Assembly (NCBI GenBank): GCA_016874945.1
Contig: VGSO01000019.1
Coordinates: 1 to 16,495, forward strand
DNA length: 16,495 bases
Direction of reading: 5' to 3'
From: Deltaproteobacteria bacterium
Lineage (GTDB): Bacteria > Desulfobacterota > Desulfobaccia > Desulfobaccales > 0-14-0-80-60-11
Made by a program: the position numbers and the translations under genes. Shown here piece by piece: positions 6,853-14,668 of this stretch. Within the stretch, counting starts at the first letter, position 1. Each line of letters opens with the position of its first letter. The notes below the pieces were generated by a model. That model searched no databases. It saw nothing but the letters and a program-made list of their open reading frames with translations, and was not told the DNA's origin.

Positions 6853-8799
6853 TCAACGACCCATCAGGAGATAGATCCCGAGGCCCGCCAGGACCAGGAC
6901 CATGAAAAGGATGTTAAGCTGTACAAACGCGGTCTGGATGAAGGAGAGCAGACGCCCGCTGCCGATGGTGCCCAGGGCCACGGCGTCCACGCCGCCGTCC
7001 ACCACCCGCCGGTCATTGTACGTGAACCATTTGGAGAAGATGCCGTAAATGATGGAGTTGAGAAACCAGCGCCAGAAGTGGTCCATGTACCACTTCTGGA
7101 TGAAAAAGTTTTCCAGGACCGGGAAGTTGCGGAGAAAGCCCTCCCATCTGGCCTTGGAGGAACCCCAGTCCACCCAGGCCACCCCCATGCCGCCCAGGGC
7201 GCAACCCACCGCGGCCACCAGCAACACCAGGTCCACATCGTGGGGGTGGGACTCGCCCAGGAGGAATTTCTCCAGCCAGCCCTGGCAGAACCCCAGGATG
7301 AGGGTGAAGAAAGCCAGGATTAACAGAGGCAAAGACATGACCAGGGGCACGCCGTGGTGTGCCTCGTGGCCGTGGCCATGACCAGTATCCTCCTCCCCAT
7401 GCCCATGGCCGGCCCCCGCGGCGGCGTCTATCTGCGCCTGGACCCAATCCGGAGGTTTAGGCCGGGGAAAGAGCATGACGAAAATGACCCGGAAGGCGTA
7501 GTAGGCGGTCAGGAAGGCCCCCAAAAGGCCCAGGATTAACCAGATTTTGTTGGGCAGATGGGCCAGGGACCCCAGAATAAGTTCCTTGCTGAAGAAGCCG
7601 GCGAAGGGAAAGATGCCCGCCAGGGCCAGGGCGGCGATGGTGACGGTGACCATGGGGATGGTCAGCTTGCGGCCTCCCTGGGCGCTCATCACAAAGAAAT
7701 CGTTGGTGCCGAAATGATGAATAAAGACGCCGGCGCACAAGAAGAGCAGGGCCTTAAAGGCCGCGTGGGTGGTGAGGTGGAAGGCCCCGGCGAAGAGCGT
7801 CCCGCCGGCCAGCCCCGCGGCGGCCAGACCCATGGACATGAACCCCAGTTGGCTGACGGTGGAGTATGCCCAGACCTGTTTGATGTCCCAGGCCACCATG
7901 CCGATGGTGGAACTCAAAATCAGGGTGATGGTGGAAATGGCCAGAATGATAGTCAGGGCCGTGGGACCGGCGGCGGCGAATAAAGGAAAGAGCCGGGTCA
8001 TGAGATACACCCCTGCGGCCACCATGGTGGCGGAATGGAGCAGGGCGGAGACCGGCGTCGGACCTTCCATGGCGTCGGGCAGCCACACGTGCAGGGGGAA
8101 CTGGGCGCTTTTCCCCATGACGCCGCAGAAGATCAGCAGGGCCGAAGTAGTGAGCAGCCATTGGGGCATGGCCTTGGTCTGGGCCGCGGTGTTGATGGAG
8201 TGGATGTCCAGGCCGCCGAAATAGAGGGTCAGGAAAACCAGGCCGATAAAAAAGCCGATGTCTCCGAAGCGGGTGACCACAAAAGCCTTTTTCCCGGCCT
8301 CCGAGGCGGAGAATTTCTCATACCAAAAGCCGATGAGGAGATATGAAGCCAGACCCACCAGTTCCCAGGAGATGAAGACCTGGAGCAGGCCGCTGGAGAT
8401 GACGATGCCGATCATGGACATGGCGAACAGCGACAGGAAGGCGTAATACCTCCCGAAACCCGGATCGCCGCCCATGTACCCGATGGAGTAAACCTGGACC
8501 AGCCAGCTGATGGTGGCCACGATGACTAACATCAATAGGCTGGTGGGGTCCAGGAGGAACCCGAAGGGCACCTTCACTTGATCGGAGATCAGCCAGTCAA
8601 ATTGATAGATTATGGGCTGCTTGAGACCGGCCAGCTTGAAGAAGAAAATCCAGGCAATGATCAACGGTATGGTGGAGGCGACCAGGGAGATAGCCAGGGA
8701 GAGCTTATGATGCCTCCAGGTAAAGATCATAATAATGGCAAAGGCCAAAAGAGGCAGAATCACCGTTGCCAGACAGCCGAGGAGAATCGGATCGCCCAT
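6853..8799 (-). CDS. nuoL: NADH-quinone oxidoreductase subunit L (distal antiporter-like subunit)
   Basis: A 648-residue protein, the largest and most distal antiporter-like subunit, with the C-terminal lateral helix region expected from length. Key residues are in place: the TM5 glutamate in FISWELVGLASYLLIGFW, the TM7 lysine in GKSAQFPLHVWLPDAMEGPT, the aspartate in VTRFGDIGF and the TM12 lysine in GFFSKELILGSL. An unusual histidine-rich loop lies at about residues 464-482 (GHGHGEEDTG then HGHGHEAHHG), between two hydrophobic segments; it is treated as a finding. ATG 8799 follows the nuoK stop by 2 nt and is preceded by AGGGG at 6 nt, which lies inside the end of nuoK. Confidence 0.97.
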   Translation of the reverse strand: MGDPILLGCLATVILPLLAFAIIMIFTWRHHKLSLAISLVASTIPLIIAWIFFFKLAGLKQPIIYQFDWLISDQVKVPFGFLLDPTSLLMLVIVATISWLVQVYSIGYMGGDPGFGRYYAFLSLFAMSMIGIVISSGLLQVFISWELVGLASYLLIGFWYEKFSASEAGKKAFVVTRFGDIGFFIGLVFLTLYFGGLDIHSINTAAQTKAMPQWLLTTSALLIFCGVMGKSAQFPLHVWLPDAMEGPTPVSALLHSATMVAAGVYLMTRLFPLFAAAGPTALTIILAISTITLILSSTIGMVAWDIKQVWAYSTVSQLGFMSMGLAAAGLAGGTLFAGAFHLTTHAAFKALLFLCAGVFIHHFGTNDFFVMSAQGGRKLTIPMVTVTIAALALAGIFPFAGFFSKELILGSLAHLPNKIWLILGLLGAFLTAYYAFRVIFVMLFPRPKPPDWVQAQIDAAAGAGHGHGEEDTGHGHGHEAHHGVPLVMSLPLLILAFFTLILGFCQGWLEKFLLGESHPHDVDLVLLVAAVGCALGGMGVAWVDWGSSKARWEGFLRNFPVLENFFIQKWYMDHFWRWFLNSIIYGIFSKWFTYNDRRVVDGGVDAVALGTIGSGRLLSFIQTAFVQLNILFMVLVLAGLGIYLLMGR

Positions 8800-8801
8800 G
8801 A

Positions 8802-9119
8802 TTAACCCCTAAGCTCCGTGGCTTGTTCCACGTTAATGGTTTTGAGTTTGCGGTACACGGCCACGATGATGCTCAAGGCGATGGCCGCCTCGGCCGCAGC
8901 CACGGCCATGATGAACAGGGTAATGACCTGGCCCACCGCGGGGTGGGGGGCCAGGAAGCGGTTGAAGGCCATGAAGTTGATCATGGCGGCGTTGAGAATC
9001 AGCTCAATGGAAATGAGCATGGCGATCAAATTCCGCCGGGCTAGCACGCCGTAAAGGCCGATGGCGAAGAGCGCCAGGGCCAGGTACAAGTAAGTCGACA
9101 ATTGGTTAAAAATAAGCAT
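8802..9119 (-). CDS. nuoK: NADH-quinone oxidoreductase subunit K
   Basis: A 105-residue, three-helix membrane subunit next to subunits J and N, part of the proton pathway linking the quinone site to the antiporter modules. The two conserved membrane glutamates are present in LISIELILNAAMINF and AAAEAAIALSIIVA. The start is ATG 9119 (MLIFNQLSTYLYLALALFA), which gives the normal family length and has a GAGG about 8 nt upstream; a longer frame from 9212 would add 31 residues translated from the nuoJ 3' end and is rejected. A 13-nt gap separates it from nuoJ and 2 nt from nuoL. Confidence 0.97.
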   Translation of the reverse strand: MLIFNQLSTYLYLALALFAIGLYGVLARRNLIAMLISIELILNAAMINFMAFNRFLAPHPAVGQVITLFIMAVAAAEAAIALSIIVAVYRKLKTINVEQATELRG

Positions 9120-9132
9120 CTCTAAACCTCGG

Positions 9133-9666
9133 TTAAGAACTGCCGCGACCGCCCCGGGCCAGGACAATGGCGCCCAGCATGGCGACCAGCAGGAGCAAGG
9201 AGACCAGTTCAAAGATGAGAACGTAATTCTTCAGCAAATAATGCCCCAGGGTTTCGATGGACCAATCGGCGCTGCGCTCCGGCGCCGGCGTCCACTTGGT
9301 CTGCTTCACCAGCAGGGCCAGGAAGGCGAACACCGCGCCCGCGCCCAGGACTGCACCCTGAATTTTCAAGGGGTTCCGGGGCGGCTTGGACAGGTACAGC
9401 GGTTCGGACAGCATGATGGCAAAGCAGATGGCGATGCAGATGGCTCCGACGTAGATGAGGATTTCCATGAGGGCCACAAAGGGGCTGTTGAGATAAAGGA
9501 ACAAGCCCCCCACGCCCATCAGGGATAGGGCCAGCCCCAGGACATTGTGGAAAATGTTCCGGGCCAGCACCGCAATGAGGGCGCCGGCAATGGTCGCCCC
9601 CACCACCATGATGAAAGCGATGGTGGCCACTCCCTGGGGGGTGGTAAGGCTGCTTAAGAAGTTCAT
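9133..9666 (-). CDS. nuoJ: NADH-quinone oxidoreductase subunit J
   Basis: A 177-residue membrane subunit with five predicted helices. The conserved TM3 region is clear (SPFVALMEILIYVGAICIA), the helix that switches between alpha and pi forms during the catalytic cycle in known complex I structures. A hydrophilic segment (about residues 90-145) connects to the last helix. ATG 9666 overlaps the nuoI stop codon in an ATGA arrangement, a sign of translational coupling. The C-terminal tail is glycine- and arginine-rich. Confidence 0.96.
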   Translation of the reverse strand: MNFLSSLTTPQGVATIAFIMVVGATIAGALIAVLARNIFHNVLGLALSLMGVGGLFLYLNSPFVALMEILIYVGAICIAICFAIMLSEPLYLSKPPRNPLKIQGAVLGAGAVFAFLALLVKQTKWTPAPERSADWSIETLGHYLLKNYVLIFELVSLLLLVAMLGAIVLARGGRGSS

Positions 9667-10250
9667 TTTTTGACCTCCTCAGCGGGAGCCTCTTTAGCCT
9701 TGGCCTTTTCCGCGGCTTTAGCTTTAGCTTCTTTGGCAGCGGCTTCCTCCGCCATGGCAGCCGCAATTTCAGCTTCCGTCGGAATGGGAGTTACAGGCAG
9801 ACCCACAGCATACTGCCGCTGTTGCAGCAAGACCAGGTGATCGATAACGGCGTCCTCCCGCCGAAAGCCCGCCAGGCGGTATTCCTTGGAGTACTCCAGG
9901 GCATCGGTGGGGCAAACCTCGGTGCACAGGCCGCAGAGGCTGCAATACTGGTGTTCATGGATGTACTTGGTGGCGCGCTTCTGCTTTTCCCCGGGGAACT
10001 TGGTCCCTTCCACGGTGATGAGTTGGGAGGGGCAGATGCGGGCGCACATGTCGCAGGCGATGCACCGGTGAACATGAGTCTCGGGATCGATGATGAGCTG
10101 CGGGTAGCCGCGGTAGCGGGGCGACATCTCGATCTTCTGCCGGGGGTATTGGACGGTGACGATGGGCTTGACGAAATAGCGGATGGTGACCGCCATGCCC
10201 GCCAGCAGGCTGTAGAAACCACCCAGAACTTCTTTGAAATAATCGATCAT
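9663..10250 (-). CDS. nuoI: NADH-quinone oxidoreductase subunit I (2x 4Fe-4S ferredoxin-type)
   Basis: A 195-residue peripheral subunit carrying clusters N6a and N6b, which pass electrons to the N2 cluster of NuoB. Two canonical motifs are visible: CIACDMCARICP (about residues 63-74) and CSLCGLCTEVCP (about 103-114). Because nuoE, F and G are absent, this subunit is probably near the entry point for the electron donor. The C-terminal 40 residues are low-complexity, made of alanine, lysine and glutamate (for example AAAKEAKAKAAEKAKAKEA), beyond the usual end of the family. ATG 10250 has an AAGG upstream at a rather long distance; the gap to nuoH is 36 nt, the longest in the operon. Confidence 0.97.
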   Translation of the reverse strand: MIDYFKEVLGGFYSLLAGMAVTIRYFVKPIVTVQYPRQKIEMSPRYRGYPQLIIDPETHVHRCIACDMCARICPSQLITVEGTKFPGEKQKRATKYIHEHQYCSLCGLCTEVCPTDALEYSKEYRLAGFRREDAVIDHLVLLQQRQYAVGLPVTPIPTEAEIAAAMAEEAAAKEAKAKAAEKAKAKEAPAEEVKK

Positions 10251-10286
10251 TGCCGTTTAACCTTCATTCCGGTTGTTGCCCCTGGC

Positions 10287-11261
10287 TTATCTGAGCTTCA
10301 GAACCAGGGCGGTGATGAGCAGGTTGGCGAAGGCCAGGGGAATTAAAATTTTCCAGGCAAAAGTGATGAGCTGGTCGAACCGGGTCCGGGGGAAGGTCCA
10401 GCGGAACCACATCATCAGGAAGATGACGAAATAGACCTTGATGAGGAACCAGACCACCCCGGGGAGGATCGGCCCATGCCAGCCGCCCAGGAACAGGACC
10501 GCGGCGATGGCCGAACAGATGAACATGTTGGTGTATTCCGCCAGGAAGAACAAGGCGAAGCGCATGCCGCTATATTCGGTGTGGAACCCGGCCACCAGCT
10601 CCGACTCCGCTTCCGGGATATCGAAGGGCGCCCGGTTGGTCTCCGCGGTGGCGCATATAATATATAAGATAAAGGCCACGGGCTGTAACAGAACGAACCA
10701 GAGGCGCTCCTGGGCCGCCACGATGTCGGTGAGCTTGAAGGATCCCACCATGAGGATGATGCTCATTACCGTGATGAGAAGCGGAATCTCGTAGGCCACG
10801 TTTTGGGCCACGGAGCGGATGGCCCCCAGGACCGCGTATTTGTTGTTGGAAGACCAGCCCGCCATGAGGATGGACAGCACCGCCAGGGTGGAGAAGGCCA
10901 GGATGAGGACAATCCCCACATTCATGTCCCGGATGATCCAGGAGGCGGAAAAGGGAATCACCAGGAAAGAGAGCAACACCGGCAGAAAGATCACGATGGG
11001 GGCCAGCCAGAAAATGGGCCGGTCCACTTCTTCCGGGGTAATGAGTTCCTTGCCCATGAGCTTTATCGCGTCGGCGATGGTCTGAATGGCGCCGTGCCAG
11101 CCCACTTCCATGGGGCCGGGGCGAAGTTGCATGTGGGCCGAGACTTTGCGCTCCATCCAGATGAGAAACAAGGCGTTTACCGCGACCAGGGCCATGACCC
11201 CGATGAGGCCCACCACCATGGTGGCCCCTGCAGTTCCCAAAGTTTGCACCATGAAATTCAT
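10287..11261 (-). CDS. nuoH: NADH-quinone oxidoreductase subunit H
   Basis: A 324-residue, eight-helix membrane subunit that docks the peripheral arm and forms much of the quinone chamber. Conserved signatures are present: ERKVSAHMQLRPGPMEVGWHG followed by ADAIKLMGKELITPEE, and the loop FDIPEAESELVAGFHTEYSG with its acidic cluster that links quinone chemistry to the proton path. ATG 11261 is used (MNFMVQTLGTAGATMVV); an internal ATG three codons later is possible. The ribosome site is weak and the gap from nuoD is 20 nt. Confidence 0.97.
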   Translation of the reverse strand: MNFMVQTLGTAGATMVVGLIGVMALVAVNALFLIWMERKVSAHMQLRPGPMEVGWHGAIQTIADAIKLMGKELITPEEVDRPIFWLAPIVIFLPVLLSFLVIPFSASWIIRDMNVGIVLILAFSTLAVLSILMAGWSSNNKYAVLGAIRSVAQNVAYEIPLLITVMSIILMVGSFKLTDIVAAQERLWFVLLQPVAFILYIICATAETNRAPFDIPEAESELVAGFHTEYSGMRFALFFLAEYTNMFICSAIAAVLFLGGWHGPILPGVVWFLIKVYFVIFLMMWFRWTFPRTRFDQLITFAWKILIPLAFANLLITALVLKLR

Positions 11262-11281
11262 AGCTCAGCTCGTCCGTTAAG

Positions 11282-12394
11282 TTACCGGTCGACTTCCGGG
11301 ACCACCACGTCAATGGAGCCCAGGATGGCCACCACGTCGGCCACCAGGTTGTCCACGGAGGCTTCGGGCAGGATGCTCAGGTTGGCGAAGGACGGCACCC
11401 GCAGCTTGATGCGGTAGGGTTTGATGTCGCCCTGGCTGACGATGTAGCAGCCGAATTCACCCCGGGCCGTTTCCACCGCCTGATAAACTTCCCCAGCCGC
11501 GGGTTTGAGGCGCTTGGGCACCTTTTCCGCCATGATGGGGCCTTCCGGGAGCTTGTTCAGCGCTTGCTCCATGATGCGCAGGCTCTGCTCCATCTCCCGT
11601 ATGCGCACGATGTAGCGGTCGTAGACGTCGCCGTTGTCGCCGATGGGAATTTCAAAATCGAACTCGGGATAGGCGGAGTACGGCTCGCTTTTGCGAATGT
11701 CGTAGGCAATGCCGCTGCCTCGGACCATGGGGCCGGTGAGGCCGTACTGCACGCACTGCTCCTTGGTGATGACGCCTACGTCCTTGGTCCGTTTGATGAA
11801 GATAATGTTCTTGGTGACCAGGTTGTCGTAGTCCGGCCAGCGGCTGCGCAGACGCTTGATGAAGGCCCGGGTCCCGGCGATGAACTCCTCGTCCAAATCC
11901 ACGGGCACGCCCCCGAACCGGTAGAAGCAGTAGGTAAGACGGGAGCCGGTGATGCGGTCCAACAGGTCCAGGAGGTGCTCCCGGTCGTCGAAGCAGTACA
12001 GAAAAGGGGTGAAGGCTCCCAGGTCCATGAGGTAGGCGCCCACCCACAGGAAGTGGGAGGTGAGGCGGTTCATCTCCGCGGTGATGACCCGGATGTACTC
12101 GGCCCGCTCCGGCACCTTGATGCCCATGAGCTTTTCCACCGCCATGCAGTAGCCCTGGTTGAAGGCCAGGGCGTGGAGATAGTCCACCCGGCCCATGTTA
12201 GGCAGAAACTGCTGGTAGTTGCGGTTTTCCGCCATGTGCTCGTGGCCCCGGTGGCCGTAGCCGATGACCGGCTCCGCCGTGACGATGTACTCGCCGTCCA
12301 TCTCCAAAAGGACCCGCAAGACCCCGTGGGTGCTGGGGTGCTGGGGGCCTAAATTGAGCCAGAAAGTCTTTTCTTCCAGTCCCCGTTCAAACAT
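11282..12394 (-). CDS. nuoD: NADH-quinone oxidoreductase subunit D (49-kDa type, quinone-site subunit)
   Basis: A 370-residue subunit related to the large subunit of [NiFe] hydrogenases but without its metal-binding cysteines, forming the quinone site together with NuoB and NuoH. The N-terminal beta region has the quinone-site histidine in GPQHPSTHGVLR, then the family signature GYGHRGHEHMAENRNYQQ, and the C-terminus ends in the typical GSIDVVVPEVDR. It is a stand-alone NuoD, not fused to NuoC. ATG 12394 lies inside the nuoC 3' end (8-nt overlap), consistent with coupled translation. Confidence 0.98.
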   Translation of the reverse strand: MFERGLEEKTFWLNLGPQHPSTHGVLRVLLEMDGEYIVTAEPVIGYGHRGHEHMAENRNYQQFLPNMGRVDYLHALAFNQGYCMAVEKLMGIKVPERAEYIRVITAEMNRLTSHFLWVGAYLMDLGAFTPFLYCFDDREHLLDLLDRITGSRLTYCFYRFGGVPVDLDEEFIAGTRAFIKRLRSRWPDYDNLVTKNIIFIKRTKDVGVITKEQCVQYGLTGPMVRGSGIAYDIRKSEPYSAYPEFDFEIPIGDNGDVYDRYIVRIREMEQSLRIMEQALNKLPEGPIMAEKVPKRLKPAAGEVYQAVETARGEFGCYIVSQGDIKPYRIKLRVPSFANLSILPEASVDNLVADVVAILGSIDVVVPEVDR

Positions 12395-12836
12395 TTTCCT
12401 GGGTTGCTCCGAAATCTTTGAGTAATGGATGGAAATCCGCGTCTTCCGGCAGCAGAAGGCGCTTCAAGTTGGGGTGGCCGGCGAAGCGGATGCCGTAAAG
12501 GTCGTACACTTCCCGTTCGTACCAGTCGGCCCCGGCGTAGATGTGGCTGATGGTGGGGGCTGCGGCCGGCTTAGCCAGGGGAGCGTGGACCACGGTGCGG
12601 CACAATTCGTAAAAATTGGCGAAGTGGTACACCAGGGTGAAGGATTCCCGGGAAGAGTCCACCGCGGTGAGGGACTCCAGGAAACACCCGGTGTCCAGCA
12701 GGGCCTGGGCCACCGCCGGCATCTGGCCGGGTTGAGCCGCCGCTTCCAGGTGATAGCCGGTCTTGCTGTAATCGCCGGCCGCCACCTTTTCCAGGTTCAG
12801 GGGCGCTAGGGCCTTTTGGATTTTTTCACTTAACAT
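12387..12836 (-). CDS. nuoC: NADH-quinone oxidoreductase subunit C (30-kDa type)
   Basis: A 149-residue peripheral subunit that packs against NuoD. The diagnostic stretch is DWYEREVYDLYGIRFAGHPN followed by LKRLLLPEDADFHPLLKDF, the family signature near the C-terminus. ATG 12836 (MLSEKIQKALAPLNLEKV) is chosen since it gives the family length; a longer frame from 13034 would read nuoB in another frame. It overlaps the nuoB 3' end by 11 nt and nuoD by 8 nt. The N-terminal part is shorter than in many proteobacterial NuoC proteins but otherwise ordinary. Confidence 0.96.
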   Translation of the reverse strand: MLSEKIQKALAPLNLEKVAAGDYSKTGYHLEAAAQPGQMPAVAQALLDTGCFLESLTAVDSSRESFTLVYHFANFYELCRTVVHAPLAKPAAAPTISHIYAGADWYEREVYDLYGIRFAGHPNLKRLLLPEDADFHPLLKDFGATQENV

Positions 12837-13323
12837 CTCTGAACTTCCTGAGACGGCCCCGTTGGGTGATCTTTTCTTCCAGCACCAGGATGCCTTCAAT
12901 GAGCCCCTCGGGCCGGGGCGGACAGCCGGGCACGTACACGTCCACGGGGATGATGAGGTCGGCGCCGGGCACGATGGCATACTGGTTGGGATAATAAAAA
13001 GGACCGCCGGAGATGGCGCAGTTGCCCATGGCAATGACCCACTTGGGCGCAGGCATCTGATCCCAGAGGCGGACGATGGGCGGGGCCATCTTCTTGGAGA
13101 TGGTGCCGGCCACGATCATCAGGTCCGACTGGCGCGGCGACGGCCGGAAGACGCCGGCCCCGAAGCGGTCCAGATCGAAGCGGGACGCGCCCGCGGCCAT
13201 CATTTCAATGGCGCAGCACGCCAGACCGAAGGTAATGGGCCACAAGGAATTGGCCCGGGCCAGATTCAGGGCCTCTTCCAGCAGACCGAAACTGATTAAG
13301 GGCTCACCTGTTTTCGCTTCCAA
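12826..13323 (-). CDS. nuoB: NADH-quinone oxidoreductase subunit B (N2 cluster subunit)
   Basis: The peripheral subunit that carries the terminal 4Fe-4S cluster N2, which reduces quinone. The ligand cysteines are visible in GLACCAIEMM (tandem pair), MGNCAISGGPF and VPGCPPRPEG. I prefer the TTG at 13323-13321 (165 residues, EAKTGEPLISFGLLEEAL), because AAAGGGG lies 7 nt upstream; a GTG at 13341 would add six residues (QRGFQL) but has no ribosome site. Either way the gene overlaps the nuoA 3' end (28 or 46 nt). This unusual overlap with a non-ATG start is common to both first genes of the operon. Confidence 0.96.
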   Translation of the reverse strand: MEAKTGEPLISFGLLEEALNLARANSLWPITFGLACCAIEMMAAGASRFDLDRFGAGVFRPSPRQSDLMIVAGTISKKMAPPIVRLWDQMPAPKWVIAMGNCAISGGPFYYPNQYAIVPGADLIIPVDVYVPGCPPRPEGLIEGILVLEEKITQRGRLRKFRDVK

Positions 13324-13688
13324 CTGAAAACCCCTTTGCACCAGGCATAGACGATCACCAGGGAGAGAATGCCTATGAACATGGTTATTTCAATGAAATC
13401 CTGCCATGCATAGCCCTTGTTGTAAGCCAGCAGCACCGGGAAGAGGAAGAGCACGTCCACATCGAAGGCCAGGAACAGCAGGGCGAAGAGATAGTAAACC
13501 ACCGCCACCTGGACCCAGGCGCTGCCGATGATGGGCATGCCGCATTCGTAAATGGCGTCCCGGGATTTGCCGAAGCTCTTGGGGGCAATGAGGTAGGCAA
13601 TGATGATAGGTCCCATGGCGAATAAAGCCGCGGCCACGAGATAGACCAGGACAAAGGAAAAATCGCTCAAGGCTTCCGGTAATTCCAA
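13296..13688 (-). CDS. nuoA: NADH-quinone oxidoreductase subunit A
   Basis: First gene of the operon, a 130-residue three-helix membrane subunit next to NuoH. The signature loop DAIYECGMPIIGSAWVQVAV includes the conserved YECG cysteine, followed by FAFDVDVLFLFP-type acidic membrane segment (AFDVDVLFLFPV). The start is TTG 13688-13686: there is no ATG in reach, and AAGGAG (13701-13696) stands 7 nt upstream. Transcription is expected from the promoter at 13756-13727, giving a leader of about 30 nt. Confidence 0.97.
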   Translation of the reverse strand: MELPEALSDFSFVLVYLVAAALFAMGPIIIAYLIAPKSFGKSRDAIYECGMPIIGSAWVQVAVVYYLFALLFLAFDVDVLFLFPVLLAYNKGYAWQDFIEITMFIGILSLVIVYAWCKGVFSWKRKQVSP

Positions 13689-13726
13689 TGCCGTGCTCCT
13701 TGTGCTTTTTGGTACAACCTCAGAGG

Positions 13727-13756
13727 TTTATACCCCAGGGGTAAAAACATAGTCAA
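13727..13756 (-). promoter_or_regulatory. Sigma-70-type promoter of the nuo operon
   Basis: On the minus strand, -35 TTGACT (13756-13751), an 18-nt spacer and -10 TATAAA (13732-13727) form a near-consensus promoter. Transcription should start around 13720, leaving a leader of about 30 nt with the AAGGAG ribosome site of nuoA. The spacer is dominated by a palindrome (see 13731-13743), so regulator binding there would block polymerase. A sigma-54 (-24/-12) element was not found here. Confidence 0.8.
13731..13743. promoter_or_regulatory. Palindromic operator candidate within the nuo promoter
   Basis: TACCCC-A-GGGGTA is a perfect 6-bp inverted repeat with a one-base centre, overlapping the upstream end of the -10 element and the spacer. 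Its placement is typical for a repressor site, but no cognate regulator can be named from the sequence. A related but imperfect copy occurs at 15581-15593. Confidence 0.45.
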
Positions 13757-13894
13757 GGAGTTTTTTTCCGGGCCGGGATAAAAAGTTCTTGAAACTGGGG
13801 ACAGGGGGCGTTTCAAGGATTGAGATGCCCTTGGGAAAATTTGAATAATTTCTAAAATTTCCAAAATTCGGTGAATTGGATGAAGATAGAAAGT

Positions 13895-13934
13895 TGGATC
13901 ATTGGAGGATGGGTAGGGAGATAAAAATGATCCA
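13895..13934. repeat. Inverted repeat upstream of the DUF4338 gene
   Basis: TGGATCATT (13895-13903) and its exact reverse complement AATGATCCA (13926-13934) are separated by 22 nt. It lies 58 nt before the DUF4338 start, in the 303-nt spacer 13689-13991 shared with the nuo promoter. It could be an operator or a transposon-end remnant; no T-run follows, so it is not a terminator. No clear promoter for the plus-strand gene was recognised in the spacer. Confidence 0.35.
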
Positions 13935-13991
13935 GTTTTACAAGTCCCCAGAATTCTGTTAGAAAGGATTAATAATCGTAAAGGAAATACA

Positions 13992-14666
13992 GTGGAACCT
14001 CATGAACTAAGGCATCTAATAATCACCTCTTTGGAGCAGCAAGGGTTTATGGTCGCAGGATCCCACATCCTCCCGCCCCGCAATGCTTCCAAAGAGAACT
14101 TACGGCAGCTTCATGCTATGGCCGTTGAGGCCAGACTTGAAAAAGCCAGGAAAGGTCTCCAAAAATATGAACCTAAACTTATTAACCACTTCGCAGCTGG
14201 AAGGGAGGTGGAACCGGCAAAGATTCAACCGCGCTTGGTAGAAGTGAGGCGTGACTCCAAAGAGGAGTTACTTTTTCGTTACGCCTGTCTGCACTGGAGT
14301 ATCCCGGTATCTTCAGGGTATGGACGTCGGCTAAGATTCCTGGTGGTAGATGAACACAATGACAAGCTGATGGGTTTATTTGGCTTGGGTGATCCGGTTT
14401 TTAGCCTGGCCCCCAGGGACCGCTGGGTGGGATGGGACAAGGAGGGTAGGAGAGCAAGATTGCACCATGCTTTGGACGCTTTCGTTCTGGGCTCCGTGCC
14501 TCCCTACTCCTCTCTCCTCTGCGGTAAACTCATTGCTTTGCTTGTGGCCTCAGATGAGGTCAGGGAAGCCTTCCGGCGAAAATATGGCGGCAGATCCTCA
14601 GTAATCACGGAAAGAACCTTAGATGGCAGTCTTGCCTTGATTACCACCACTTCGGCCACGGGATAA
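13992..14666 (+). pseudogene. druA: DUF4338/DruA-family protein, C-terminally truncated
   Basis: A 224-residue product that matches the N-terminal and central part of the DUF4338 family, whose best-known member is DruA of the Druantia anti-phage system. Characteristic stretches are GYGRRLRFLVVDEHNDKLMG, FGLGDPVFSL, RDRWVGWD, DAFVLGSVPPYSSLLCGKLI and FRRKYGG. Family members are roughly 400 residues; this one stops in the conserved TTTSALGRS-type motif, reading TTTSATG then TAA 14664-14666. The loss of the C-terminal ~40 percent coincides with a sharp fall in GC content and the start of the HNH gene 2 nt later, so the gene was probably cut by insertion. GTG 13992 has AAGGA 6 nt upstream. No other Druantia gene (druB to druE) is in the window; solitary DUF4338 genes are also common. 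Confidence 0.8.
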
Positions 14667-14668
14667 AA

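Noticed and set aside
7013..7447. Alternative frames opposite and within nuoL, and many plus-strand frames through the nuo operon
   Set aside because: They are shadows of well-recognised nuo genes, with skewed composition and no ribosome sites.
9120..9212. N-terminal extension of nuoK
   Set aside because: It reads the nuoJ coding region in another frame; the normal NuoK start is ATG 9119.
12837..13034. N-terminal extension of nuoC
   Set aside because: It reads nuoB in another frame and shows no NuoC-like sequence.
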